A DNA stretch of 64,000 nucleotides from the NCBI RefSeq assembly GCF_019059575.1, contig NW_024881505.1:1507501-1571500 (forward strand), given 5' to 3'. Every line of letters begins with the position of its first letter. Position 1 is the first letter of the stretch. Under the pieces are notes generated by a model. That model did no database searches, had not been told where the DNA came from, and saw only the letters and a program-made list of their open reading frames with translations. Both the position numbers and the translations under genes were made by a program. This DNA comes from Amphibalanus amphitrite. Taxonomy: Eukaryota; Arthropoda; Thecostraca; Balanomorpha; Balanidae. Positions 45,170-55,825 of this stretch are shown here, one piece after another.

Positions 45170-46369
45170 GTCAAAATTATTATTTATATACCCCAATTTT
45201 TTCTGACTGTCATCAACCAACTTAGACAAAATTAGAAACGTCGTCTACATCTTTTTTTTGTGTATGTGTGTTTGAGGCGAGCCAAAGTCCCACATTGAGG
45301 CTTCATCAGTGAGCTAAAAAAAAAATTGATGATGTTTAAACTGATGCCAAAAAGAATGTCTACGCCGCTTTTTCCAGCTCATTCTGTAAGGAGCCACTTT
45401 TCATCCAGGAAAATTTGGTCAGAGCCACCAAAACCATTTTTACCAGCCCTGCTCACGGAACGGTCCGGCTAGAGGGAAATCGCAGAGGCTGAACCCAACC
45501 TCTCTGCCACCACTGCCTTCCCAGAGCTGTCGCCGACGGAGTCCTGACCTCGGTGCAGCTGGTAGGTGGCACCTGACACGATAGGTCGACCCTTCCCAGA
45601 GAGGCGCAGCGCTGGCAACAAGAACAATGGGGTCGACGACATCGGCCGGCGCCAGCAGCCGGCGCTCCCAGGGTCATAAATCGGAGTCACCAGCCGCGGC
45701 CACCTGCCCCCCCGGCCTTTACGAGCCGACAGACAGACTAGCTCAGTCTGTCTCTTGGCGGAGATGGAGTCGGAGATGGAGAGAGGAGAGAGGGAAGAAG
45801 GGATAGTTGGAGAGACGGGGAGATGGAGAGACGGAGAAATGGAGAGACTGAGTGGAGAGACGGATAGATGTAACGACAGAAGGACGGAAAAAACGGGGTG
45901 GAGAGACGGATGGATGAAGAGAATAATAGAATGACAGACGTAGAGACGATAGAGGAGACATAGGCACGATACAGATGAAGACTGAAATTGAGCAGTGCAA
46001 ATGTCATATAAACCATTTTTTCATTATAGAGACTAGTTGATGGCGATTATAGAGACAGAAGTGGAGAGGTACCGAGTAGTGGAGACAAACGAGGATACGA
46101 TTTAGAGACGTTGCTGCTCGGATATGTTCAGTATGAGCGAGGCCAGTGCGGTGTGTCAGTGTAATTAGCATGTAATGATTGGTGTCGTTGTTGTTCCTAA
46201 CAAATTAGCAATGCATTGCTCGCGTCGTTATTTGACAAGCGTGATGTCGCTTGTTTGCCTACCGCTTATAACTTGACGTATGTAAGCCCGTTGGCTGCCA
46301 AATTTGACTGGTCCGAGGTGACAAATCTTTGATCGGCGTTCATTGATCTTTTTTTTATTGATGTCATTG
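45170..46369. other. Unassigned sequence with GGAGA-rich tract
   Basis: GC-rich patch 45450-45730. Positions 45755-45960 are a degenerate GGAGAGACGGATAGATG-like purine repeat. Frames there are low complexity on both strands. No gene supported. Confidence 0.4.
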
Positions 46370-46475
46370 GTGGTCAGTCAGTCAGTGGTCAATGATCAGT
46401 TGCCAATGATCAGTGGTCGGTAGTCAGTGATCGTTGATCAGTGATGATGATCAGGGTCAGTGGTCATTGGTCCCC
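46370..46475. repeat. Degenerate TGATCAGTGG/GTCAGT tandem repeat
   Basis: Runs of ggtcagtcagtcagtgg, aatgatcagt and gtgatcgttgatcagtgatg, a decayed minisatellite with unit near 8-12 nt. Confidence 0.6.
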
Positions 46476-46734
46476 GGTCTCTGCAGTCCCTGTGAACTGT
46501 CACCCAATACCGCTCGACCGAAGGGCCGTCCGTCTGTGCTCCGTGTCCACTGTCCAGTATCCAGGGCTCCGGCATCCCGGGGGAGGGCGAGGGGGCAGAG
46601 GGGGAGGGGTGACCTCGCTGGCCAGCCGGCTCTGGCCACTGTCAAAAGGTCAGCCGCACCGCGCCGCCTTCTAATGAGACGCTGCAGGGATCTGGTGACA
46701 TCCACGAGCCGCGCGGAGCAGACGGGGATCGGCC

Positions 46735-47125
46735 GCCCCGCGACGGGACGAGATGGGACGGCTGACGGGACGGGACGGCTGACGGGACGGGACGGGACGG
46801 CTGACGGGACGGGACGGGACGGCTGACGGGACGGGGCTGGCGGGGAGGGACGGAGGCAGGGAGGGACGTGGGGTGACGGGCGGGTAGGGACAAGACAGGG
46901 TGGGGTGGAAAGGAAGGGATTGGACAGGATGGGATAAGACGGAATGGGATGGGACGAGGAGACAGGATAGGATGAGATGGGACGGGACGGGACGGGGCTA
47001 GCGGAGAGGGGCGGGGCGATGTTGGGACGGTGCGGGACGGGATGACATGGCACGGTATGGGATAAGACGAGATGGGACGGGGTAGAACAGAATGGGACGG
47101 GACTGCGGTGGAGGGACTGGCGGGA
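46735..47125. repeat. GGGACGG/GGGATGG minisatellite
   Basis: Begins with regular gacgggacggctgacgggac units (46745-46835) and decays to right into gggatgggacgaggagacagg-like units. It creates long P/S/R frames on the minus strand that I reject. Confidence 0.8.
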
Positions 47126-47173
47126 CGAGACGGTATACGAGAAGTAACGGGCTTTCAACGCATTTATCACTTG

Positions 47174-48354
47174 TTAACCCGCGCCCCGTAGGGCTACCGG
47201 CGGACCCTACCACCCGTAGGGGGGGGGGGGCCGTTTCGGCCCCCCCTAAGATCTCGGAAAGTTACCGGCCGATTTTCAAAATTCAAACGGCGTTCGATAG
47301 CCCCACCCGGGAACTACCTTGTGACCAAATTTCATTGACCTAGGTCAAACCGATGACGTCACAGGTCAGGTCAAAGGTCAGATTTTCACCGTTCGGGCAC
47401 AGGCAATTCAAGAAATGTGCTGTGAAAGCGAGTAAATTGGTAATTTATTGAAAACCATCGATGGTACATTGTTCGTCAAACACATACTTTGCTATCTGAG
47501 GTCACTGATACCAGGTCAGGTCACAGCGAGGTCAGGTCACCGGGGGTCACAATATGAATGTGTCGTGTGATACATGTTTTATGGTCCATTTTACATGACA
47601 AATGCGATTATGTGGGTTAGGCAGCCTTTGGGGCCAGCCTAGGTCACGTTTTGGTGAAGTTCAGGTCAAGGTCAGGTCAAATTAGGTCAAATTTCAAAGT
47701 TGATATTTTTGCATAAAATGGGTATCGATTCGATGCAGCTCGTCACGGGGAGTCTAATGGTGGTCTTCGTTTTGCTCTACGAGTTCTAGAATTGCCAAAA
47801 ATTGAGTTTGAAAATTTGACGTCATCATTTTTGAACAGTTTTTTCGCTATAACTTGGCCAAAAAACGAGGTATCGATCTGAAATTTGGTATGTAGATAGA
47901 AGACGTTAGGCACTATCACATATATTCAGTTTTTTTCGAAACTCAAAAAACTTTTTGGATTTTTTGGCGAATATATCCAAAAAAATGCTTTTTTGATTTT
48001 TGGGGGTCAAAACTCAGAAATTTCAAAAATTCGAGATAGCAGTTTTGTAGCCCTGTCAATTCTACACCTTTTATGTCTTGATCATTTTTCAGTATCTTCA
48101 AAGCTGTAGTCCTGACAGGTCTTCTCGCAAAGGTCTTTTTTCGGTCGAAAATGACAGAACATGACGTCACTCTGACGTCATTTGTGGCCAACCAATCATA
48201 GCCTCTGGAAAAAATTTTGGTCACAATGTGTAAAATTGATGCCCGGAGGGGTCCTGAAAGTTTGGTGGCGATATCTCCAGCCGTTTAGGAGATATCGACC
48301 GAAAAGGACAGGGGGGGCCGTTTCGGCCCCCCCCCCCTACGGGGCGCGGGTTAA
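47174..48354 (+). mobile_element. TTAA-flanked element, CCGTTTCGG family (A-related)
   Basis: Starts TTAACCCGCGCCCCGTAGGG with doubled tag, ends CCTACGGGGCGCGGGTTAA. Both ends have G-run, CCGTTTCGG, C-run. The body is alignable with family A over most of its length (same order of landmarks, e.g. ccatcgatg, tcatatt-like, acgagctgcatcga). The right-end part is the same subfamily as the left part of the LINE host at 24262. Confidence 0.87.
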
Positions 48355-49011
48355 CACTCATGCTATACCTGTTACGTCTTGGCTTTTTGCAATAACATGC
48401 ATGCATTCACACCGCATTTTATTCGCATTTTATATGCATTTTATCACATGCATTTTATCCGCATATAGAAGCATTTCACCTGGGGTCACTTAAATTCAGC
48501 ATTCGATCACCTAGTTGGACAGGTCCTGAACAAATATAACGTTACATTACAAAAATGCCTGGGAAGAACTACGGAAAGAATGTTTGCAATGCAATCCATT
48601 ATACTGTGCGACTTTTTTGTCTTCCCGAGGTCAGAACGAAATATTTTTAGGTAGGTACCTACTTTCATTGGTCATTAGTCATTACTGCAGTAAAGCTGAA
48701 AGTTGTCTGGAAGGAAAGGCATCAACAAGATTCACATGCATTTCAACTAACTAACTAGTACCTATCTGACACAGAATACTCATAAAATACACTGAATGCA
48801 AATTGCAACCGTAGCCAACACTGTGGCTGTGGCCTGGCCGCCCCAGCCGGAGAGCTGCCGAAGGCTCCTCCCGCCCGATGGCGCTACCGGCGGTATGGTA
48901 GATGGCGCTGCCCACCAGCGGTGGCTCTCGAGCCTGTGCACTGCACAGTGCATAGTGCACACTGCACACTGCACAGCCACACACACTGGCACTGAAAAGA
49001 TGCGAAATAAA
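48355..49011. other. Unassigned sequence with GTGCAC repeat
   Basis: No gene supported. 48935-48985 has repeated GTGCAC/TGCACAGTGCA palindromes. Confidence 0.4.
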
Positions 49012-50661
49012 CAGGGTTGTATACCAATCAAGTTGATTGAATTGATTGATTTGTTTCAACGCGTATTTTGAGTTGATTGGATTGAGTCGATTGACTTTTC
49101 GAGATGACTGGTTGACTGACTCGTTTGACTTTAGCGACTGGTTGACTGATTTGATTCCCGAAAATTAGAGTGACTCGTATGATTGAGTCGATTGAATGGA
49201 AAGTTCAAATAAGTTTTAGTTGACGAAAAATAATGACAATAATTGATGACATCATAGATCACAAAACTACACTGAAAACTGCTTGTCATCACAACTGCAA
49301 TATGGGGTAGATGGCCAAATAAAGAACAGGGCCTAAACATGAACAGCCAACTTTGACTTTCAACAGCAATAACTGCTCCAATCCAAATCCTGGTGATAGA
49401 ACCTGGCGATGCACCTACCTCCCTGTCTGCACTCAGCAGGAAACGTTTTTTTTTTAATCCAGATGATAAAGTGCAAGGCCCTATATACTAATAAAGTGTG
49501 ATTAATTAATAATTCACATCTCCACATCTCCTCAGAAACAACCCACTGAACTCTACAAATGTCTGAAACCCCTACAAAAATAACTGAAACAAAAGCGCCG
49601 TTTTTGTCTCGCTAATTATGTTTACGTAACTAATTAATCTAATTTGCTGCATTGTTTAATTTGCAGCAGAACGTTTGTTGATCCTTTTCTCCTGAGAGCC
49701 TAAGCATAACATATTTAATATATTTCATTTTCCTTAAAATATTTTACGGAATATTATTAAGTGGTTTTATTTCAAATGAAATAAGAATTAAAACGAAATT
49801 GGTGTTGTACAACCGATTTATTTTATGATGATCTACCATACTACATGATAATCAATGACGTCATCTTACCAAAAAATCAAAAGACGTCACAAATTATAAG
49901 CTTTTATAAGGATTTATAAAAGCTTAGCCCCATCCCACGTCTCAAATTTTGTGTGGAGAGATTTTTCAGGCTGCCCGTCAGTCTCTGTCTAACCGAAACC
50001 GTCAGATGCAGGTAATATATTTATTTCTATTTCCCTATGGTTACTATGTTATTGATGCATATTATCCATTAAAATAGACATAGTGTAGGGTAAATGGCCA
50101 AATCACGAACACTGCCAAAGTCCGAGCAGCCAACTTTCAACTGCAATATCTGATATTTAGTGTAAATGGAGTTGGAATATGGCCAAAATTAAATTGACAA
50201 CTTTTAGGTGAAAGGTGGTGATTTGGGTTAAGGGGCGAGTCAACTACTGGGTTATTTTGCACCCATTAAATGAAACTTCTGCTCCAATTCTACCCATTGA
50301 ACCTCAATATCATGATCCACCTGTCCATCGCTAGGTATCCTTCCTTATTACATATGTAGAAGCTTTGAATGGTATGGCAATTTATAATTTTAAATGACAA
50401 TATTTTTATGTTTCTTCTGTAGGTAGGTAGGTTGGTAGGTACACCAGACTGCTATGGACACTTTTCCAAGTTGGTGGGGCAAAAAACCTAATGTATGTCT
50501 TGGTTTGAGTCGTTTGATTGAGTTGATTGATTCCTTTCATTGTCGCGTTTGAGTCGATTGAATCAATTCCCGAAAACTGCTCTGACTTGATTGATTTGAT
50601 TGGTTTCCCAAATTTGTCGTGATTGAATTGATTGCTATTGATTGAGTCGTATACAACCCTG
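49012..50661. mobile_element. hAT-type non-autonomous element 1
   Basis: Ends CAGGGTTGTATAC and GTATACAACCCTG are perfect inverted repeats, flanked by the identical 8-bp duplication GAAATAAA (49004-49011 and 50662-50669). An 8-bp duplication and CAG..CTG ends define the hAT superfamily. Both subterminal regions (49025-49200 and 50500-50645) are full of TTGATTGA/GATTGAGTCG words. The interior is AT-rich with several TGACGTCA-type sites and no transposase. Confidence 0.9.
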
Positions 50662-50669
50662 GAAATAAA

Positions 50670-51560
50670 CTATTTGCTCCTCACGAGCCGTGGTGGAACA
50701 TACCAAAGGTCGAAGACTAAAAAAAAGGTCGAAGACTAAAAGCTGCGATCAGATCAAAGTGAAACGGATCGTGCCGTGGTTGTCTACCAAAGATTACCTT
50801 ACTTTATCGGTACTACTGTTATCTTATTAGTTGATTAGTTGATCTTCGAATGAAATTTTCCTCGATATCTATTTAAATCGCAGTTAAAGGTGAACATTTT
50901 ATTTCCTTGGCAAATATTCGAAGTTCGAACAGTAGTTCATCAATCTAGTTAAAAATTGACACGTTTTTCGCAGTGTTCCTCCAATGTTTCTCGAATGTTT
51001 GCAATGCTCATAAAAAGATGTTTCCCGTGAGAACACTCCGTATATTTCATCAAATATATGTACCTAACTTCGACTGAGTGGAAGTGTGCCACTGCCAATC
51101 TCTTCCTAATCTTTGCCTGTTCTTGAGTCCTCTTGATTGGTGTAGGTATGTATCAGTGCCCACTGCCCAGTGGAAAGTTGCTAAGTGAATGATGAAGGGC
51201 TCAGCTCAGTAAGCACATAGGTCTGGTCATTGATTCAAGGCAGTTTTTCGACACACGTCCAATTTTAGAGCCGCGGCAACCGAAGGACTTATTGCGTTTC
51301 TTCTAATTCCACCAATTGTCTATGCCTGAAACCGCGGAATCATATATGTCGTAATATATGTCGTAGACTATATTGAATTGTATTGTATTGTGTTGACATC
51401 GCGGCTCATCCACTAGTGTGGCTTTTCATGAGAACAGGTACAGATATAAAATGTTAACATGGATGAGTGGGAACAAAATCACATCACACTAACTATGCAC
51501 TCCATTGACACACATGATGTTCAAACATTCGGTCAATCTAGCATCCCTTGTGATTGTACC
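50670..51560. other. Unassigned sequence
   Basis: No gene recognised; a TATTG/ATATGTCG microsatellite patch at about 51345-51400. Confidence 0.35.
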
Positions 51561-51581
51561 AAGTGTTCTTTCAGACGTCTT

Positions 51582-52031
51582 TTAGACCCCCCACGAACAG
51601 ACTGGGGCAGCACATTGTACGCGGAGACAGTCCTGTACATACATAAACTGCCGCCGGCCAGTTTCTGTTCTGATCACCGGCGGTCGCAACTGTTGCTGAT
51701 AACTGGCACGTGTGCTCCTGTCGTGGACCTGGCTGGTGGTCGTGATCGACTGGGCGATTGTGGCTGGCTCGCCGATGACCAGTGCTTGACGCAGCAAGCA
51801 GATACAGCGGTACATACATAGGCTGTGAGCGGAAAGCCAGCCTGACTGTGAGAGCACGTCACTAATGTGATCGTGTTTGCTGCGCCCAGATAAAACTCGG
51901 GCACAGAAATTCATAACCTTCTGAATGACATGCATGGCCTGCTTTGGAGCGCTGCCATAGACGGGAGTACAGTATCGAATGATGTATGTATATTCCGTGC
52001 TAAAACTGTCAGTCACGCGTAGTTTCAGCAC
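51582..52031 (-). pseudogene. CR1/Jockey-like LINE reverse transcriptase C-terminal fragment
   Basis: One unbroken frame of 149 codons. It contains the typical end of the RT region in CR1/Jockey-group LINEs: IIRYCTPVYGSAPKQ, IQKVMNFCARVLSGR, KHDHISDVLSQSGWLS (the GWLS box), then HDRSTRASYQQQLRPP and IRTETGRRQFMYV (the RTxxGxRxF box). The RT catalytic part is absent, so it is a 5'-truncated relic. Neighbouring sequence shows no clear tail or target duplication. Called from characteristic spacing of motifs; clade assignment is approximate. Confidence 0.75.
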
Positions 52032-52729
52032 ACGTGCCAGCTTTGATGGCTTGAAAAGTTATTTTGAGCATTATGCTTATGTTTGTGACAGATGATAGCC
52101 TTGCGCTCATGTCTAAAGGGGGTCTAAAAACAAAATTTGCAGGACATTTTTGTTGCCTGACCATTTTTTGTATATAGGCAGTAAGCACAAAGCTATCATT
52201 CATAGCCCATAGGTGTCTGTCACACCCATCGGCTATTTCAAAAGAGTTTATTTTTGTTATTTGTTTTATTATCATATATTTATAGTTTATTTTTATCAAT
52301 GTCATAAGAGCTTTCAATTTAATGGCAAAATCATTGCAAAGATATAATTTCCACACAATGCACGGTTGATATATACAAGAGGCTGCAGACGTTGTTTGCA
52401 TTCCTGCTGCAATTCAGCCAGCAGGTGACGTCACAGGTGGTCGGTAACTCAGTCTATGTGACGTCATAAGACCACCTCGGTAGCGGCGAGGAGGATCGAA
52501 TACGGCCGCTCCTCCGGTCACTGCGGGATGGCGACATCGGCCCGCTCACTTTCATTCGATTCCAAGGACTATCGGCGGCAGCCAGTCATGGGAAAAGAGG
52601 TCAAATATTTGAAAATGAGATAATCGATTCTTGGCCAAAATAAAACAAATAGTGGTAAGTGCTAGTAAAGATCGTTTTAACAACCAGTAAAACGCCTTTT
52701 GGGCGAAGAACGAGCGAGCGAGATAGTGA

Positions 52730-53110
52730 GCCCTGCACGTGCGCAAGGGCGAGAGGGTACTTCCAACGGGCTTGTGCAAAGCACCCTTCTAACCGGTCGC
52801 TAGCGTTGTGCCAAATTTGAACGCAATCGGCCCAGCCGTTCCTGAGATCTGGAAGCGGCATTCTGCACGTGCGCACGTGCAAGCGGGGTCCAAACTGACT
52901 TTTGCACGGCACCCTGCTAACTGGTCCCCAACCGTGTACCAAATTTGAGCGCAATCGGCCCAGCCGTTCTCGAGATCTGGGAGCGCCCCCTGCACGTGCG
53001 CACGTGCTGTAGCACCCCAACCTTAACACATGCAGATGAATTATCTGATGGAGACCTAACTGTGTACCGAGTTTCAATTCAATCGGCCCAACCGTTGTGC
53101 CGTTATTGAG
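52730..53110. repeat. Tandem repeat, unit about 130 bp
   Basis: Two good and two partial copies of a unit with ctaacYggtc..., accaaatttgagcgcaatcg, gcccagccgttctcgagatc and ctgcacgtgcgcacgtgc; starts near 52789, 52917 and 53056. CGCACGTG E-box-like palindromes repeat in each unit. The ORF on the minus strand is a by-product. Confidence 0.75.
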
Positions 53111-53161
53111 GTTGCAATTTTGGGGGTTCTTAAAAAATGTCCAACTTTACCACGCGCCACG

Positions 53162-54151
53162 CAGGCGCGTAACCACGAGTCTGAGGTTACTGGGGACCAC
53201 ATGGAGGGCCGCGAAGACCAAATATTAGGTATATTTCAGGATCAGCGTTCGCCTGAGGGGGGAGAGGGGGCGTTTTTGGCCAGACCTGCCAGTTTTTCTG
53301 CGCGTGTAAGGAAAACCGCGGCGCGCACCGCCACGAAACTTGGTATATGGTTATGATACCTCAATTTCGCATCGTCTGTGAAAATTGTTACCCCAGGTCA
53401 CCTATGGTCAGGTCACCAGAGGTCAGCTATACTAACAGAAAAATAGCCGCCTGACGCAATTTTTCTATATAAAAAACTCTGACGAGTTTCACCAATCAGG
53501 CGAAAAATATCCGCCGGCGTGAAAAAAATATCAGCCAGAAAAATAGCCAACGAGTTTCACTAACGGCAAATGCGGCATTAATGAAACGCTAGCCTGGAAG
53601 CTAAGTCGTTGACCTTAGGTCAAAGTTAAGAGCATTACTCAGATAGGCATTTGAAACAGCTACCGAATGCGCTTTCCCGCAGCACTGCAGCTCTATTGGT
53701 TCCTGACTTATGCGCCGATTTGTGTGAACAGTTGTCAAAATTGGGAACAAAAGTTCGTGAAAAGTTTACCTTTAGTGACCTCCAGTGACCTCAGCGATGA
53801 CCTGATAAAACATGACATAGGTAATTCTTGAAAGATACTGTAGTGAGCTCTCTGTTGCTTTTTACCGCGTCTTTCTAGCTTGCTTACTTCCCGAGATAAT
53901 CTGGTGTGGCCAAAAAGCCCCCCAACCCCCATGGCGAAATTGGCTAAGGGGCCCACCCGGGCGTTGGCTAAACAAAACATCCATTGTGTTGTTTCCGTTG
54001 ACTACACATTACTCTTCACGTCGATTTAGAGACAATATTTGGCTATTTACGCAAACTGAGGAGGTCATCGGTTTTACTGGGGACGGTCCCCAGTAACCCA
54101 AAAGTTACTGGGGACCGGTCCCCAGTGTCCCCAGTGGTGGTTACGCGCCTG
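53162..54151. mobile_element. hAT-type element 2 with a TTAA-family body inside
   Basis: Ends CAGGCGCGTAACCAC and GTGGTTACGCGCCTG are perfect inverted repeats; the 8-bp duplication GCGCCACG is at 53154-53161 and 54152-54159. Near the right end are multiple ACTGGGGAC/GTCCCCAGT words, with one pair near the left. The interior 53235-53970 is a decayed member of the TTAA superfamily (G-run with TTTTTGGCC and GGCCAAAAAG words, AGGTCA patches at 53395-53425 and 53765-53800, single- and double-tag sides). Confidence 0.88.
53235..53970 (-). mobile_element. Decayed TTAA-superfamily element without its TTAA
   Basis: Has the right order of landmarks (accgcggcgcgcaccgcc, AGGTCA clusters, ggcaaat and ctttctagcttgctta text homologous to 43800-43850) but the ends read gcgttcgcc and cgggcgttggctaaac, so the TTAA ends are lost. 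It lies wholly inside hAT element 2. Confidence 0.6.
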
Positions 54152-54294
54152 GCGCCACGTGCAGTGGTTGGCAAGAACGCATGGTGGCCATCACACCACA
54201 GAACTTTTACGTCCAAGTGACATTCAGTAAAGAAGACCGCTTGTCAATCGGATGTCCCGTTCCTAAGATATTAGCTTTTGAAGAGCGTCCCCAC

Positions 54295-54385
54295 GGCCGG
54301 CCGGCCGGCCGGCCGCTCATACTCAGGATTTTCCCTTAATTCAGTATGAACTCGCTCGCTCGCTGCGCTCGCTCGCTCGTAATAA
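54295..54385. repeat. (GGCC)n and (GCTC)n microsatellites
   Basis: ggccggccggccggccggcc at about 54297-54315, and ctcgctcgctcgctgcgctc with following units at about 54350-54380, the latter palindromic around GCGC. Confidence 0.85.
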
Positions 54386-55651
54386 TGAATGTTGTTTAGT
54401 TGCTGTTAGCTTCCTTTCATAAAGGACGCCTAAGTTCTCAAACATTTACAAAGCGGAATGTCAACGAAATTGACTTTGGTCTATTGGAATTGATTATGGA
54501 AAGTGTACAAGAAATAGACAAAAATGTTAGGTTACCTAAGAAAATTTGGCGTATGTATTCTAAAGTAGTTTACAGCATTAAGTTTGTTAGATCTTTCATC
54601 TCAATTACAACACATAGCAACCCAGCATGTACAAATGCATATAGGTCGCAGAGGACAATATGCAATCGCAGAAGAAAATACATAACTTAGGTCACATATG
54701 TAGATAACATGTCGAATTGTTGGGATCATGAGCGAAGACTTATAGACTGCAAAAGCCGAAGGATGGTCAGATAGCTCTAACGATGGATGTATGGAGTTCA
54801 TGACAGGCATGGTTTGCGATTGGTGTGATCAGCCACAGAGAATGAAGTAAAGGGTGTGAAACGTGTCAAAATAAACAATTTCTTAAATTCCTTTCACATA
54901 TCAGCTTAGGCGAAATCCTATCGGGTAAAGTAATGCATGGTGCCGAATCGGCTGCCATGAAAAGGAAACGGTAGTAGATAATGCATGTATTCATGAAAAC
55001 ATTCCAGAAACAACACTTTTTTGCAAACAACATACATTGTAAGAAAATCACGATCAACCACACTCATTCCTGACTAAATTAGATGAAAGATCATGAAGTG
55101 ATGGTCTAGTGCGAACTACGTTTTGCATGGTAAATAGTCTTAAAAACGCCGGACAAGTAACAAAGGCATGAGTTCGGATGTTATTATGAACGAAAATCGA
55201 TCTTCCAATGATAGCCGCTCCACTTTGTAACGTTCTTGCACCATACATGATGATATTTTATCAGAAGCAAAAATACACACTCCAAAGCTCGCTAATCCTC
55301 CCAGAACACTCAAATGATCACAACTCAAGCCAGGGTGCCCATTGCCCAGTCTTTCTCCGTCAGTTATACTCGTGACATGCAGTCTCCTTCTTTCACACAC
55401 CGATCACCCGTGACAAAAATCTTCGATCACCATCAAGTGAGTATTACGCCAGGCGCCAGCACTTCTTCCTTCACCGACGGCACGCACCATTTATACCTCT
55501 CACCCCAACTTATTCTCAACACAGCTACCGCAGGTCCAGACAGCTCCAGACAGCCTCACCCGCTCTCATCGCACGGCCCGGGGGCTGCCCAGCACGGGCC
55601 TGACTTCGCACATCACAGATATAGTGGCGTTTTTTGGCGCCCCTTTCGACC
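54386..55651. other. 3' flank of the cuticle gene, unassigned
   Basis: No gene supported. A 96-codon frame (54400-54690) shows no known motif. The cuticle-gene 3' UTR must begin at 55651 and run leftward; I could not find a convincing AATAAA on the minus strand nearby. Confidence 0.35.
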
Positions 55652-55825
55652 TCAGGGCAGATGACCCGCCGACCGCCGGGTCCGACCGCCGTGCGTGTTG
55701 AACTCCACGGCGTGGCCGATGATTTTCTCCTTCACCTCGAAACGGTTCGGCTCCGTTCGCTGGATGCTGAACGTGAAGGCGGGGCCGTGGAACTCGAAGG
55801 GTTTAAACTCTTCTGGCTTGGCGGC
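55652..55825 (-). CDS. Cuticle gene exon 4 (C-terminal 57 residues)
   Basis: Acceptor TTATTTTCCACAG ends at 55826; starts AAKPEEFKPFEFHGP and ends at a TGA (55654-55652) after GGRTRRSAGHLP. The frame joins in phase 0. The sequence contains alternating aromatic and charged residues and does not match the RR consensus; function unknown. Confidence 0.75.
   Translation of the reverse strand, partial: AAKPEEFKPFEFHGPAFTFSIQRTEPNRFEVKEKIIGHAVEFNTHGGRTRRSAGHLP

Noticed and set aside
46457..47170. Minus-strand frame of 237 codons, rich in P/S/R
   Set aside because: Translation of the GGGACGG minisatellite; no non-repetitive coding text.
51459..51821. Plus-strand 120-codon frame overlapping the CR1-like fragment
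   Set aside because: It is the opposite strand of the supported LINE frame and has no motif of its own.
52601..53077. 158-codon minus-strand frame
   Set aside because: Follows the 130-bp tandem repeat, with repeated RSRSNLVHG-like text; a repeat by-product.
54400..54690. 96-codon plus-strand frame downstream of the cuticle gene
   Set aside because: Composition is protein-like but no family, start context or splice support was seen.
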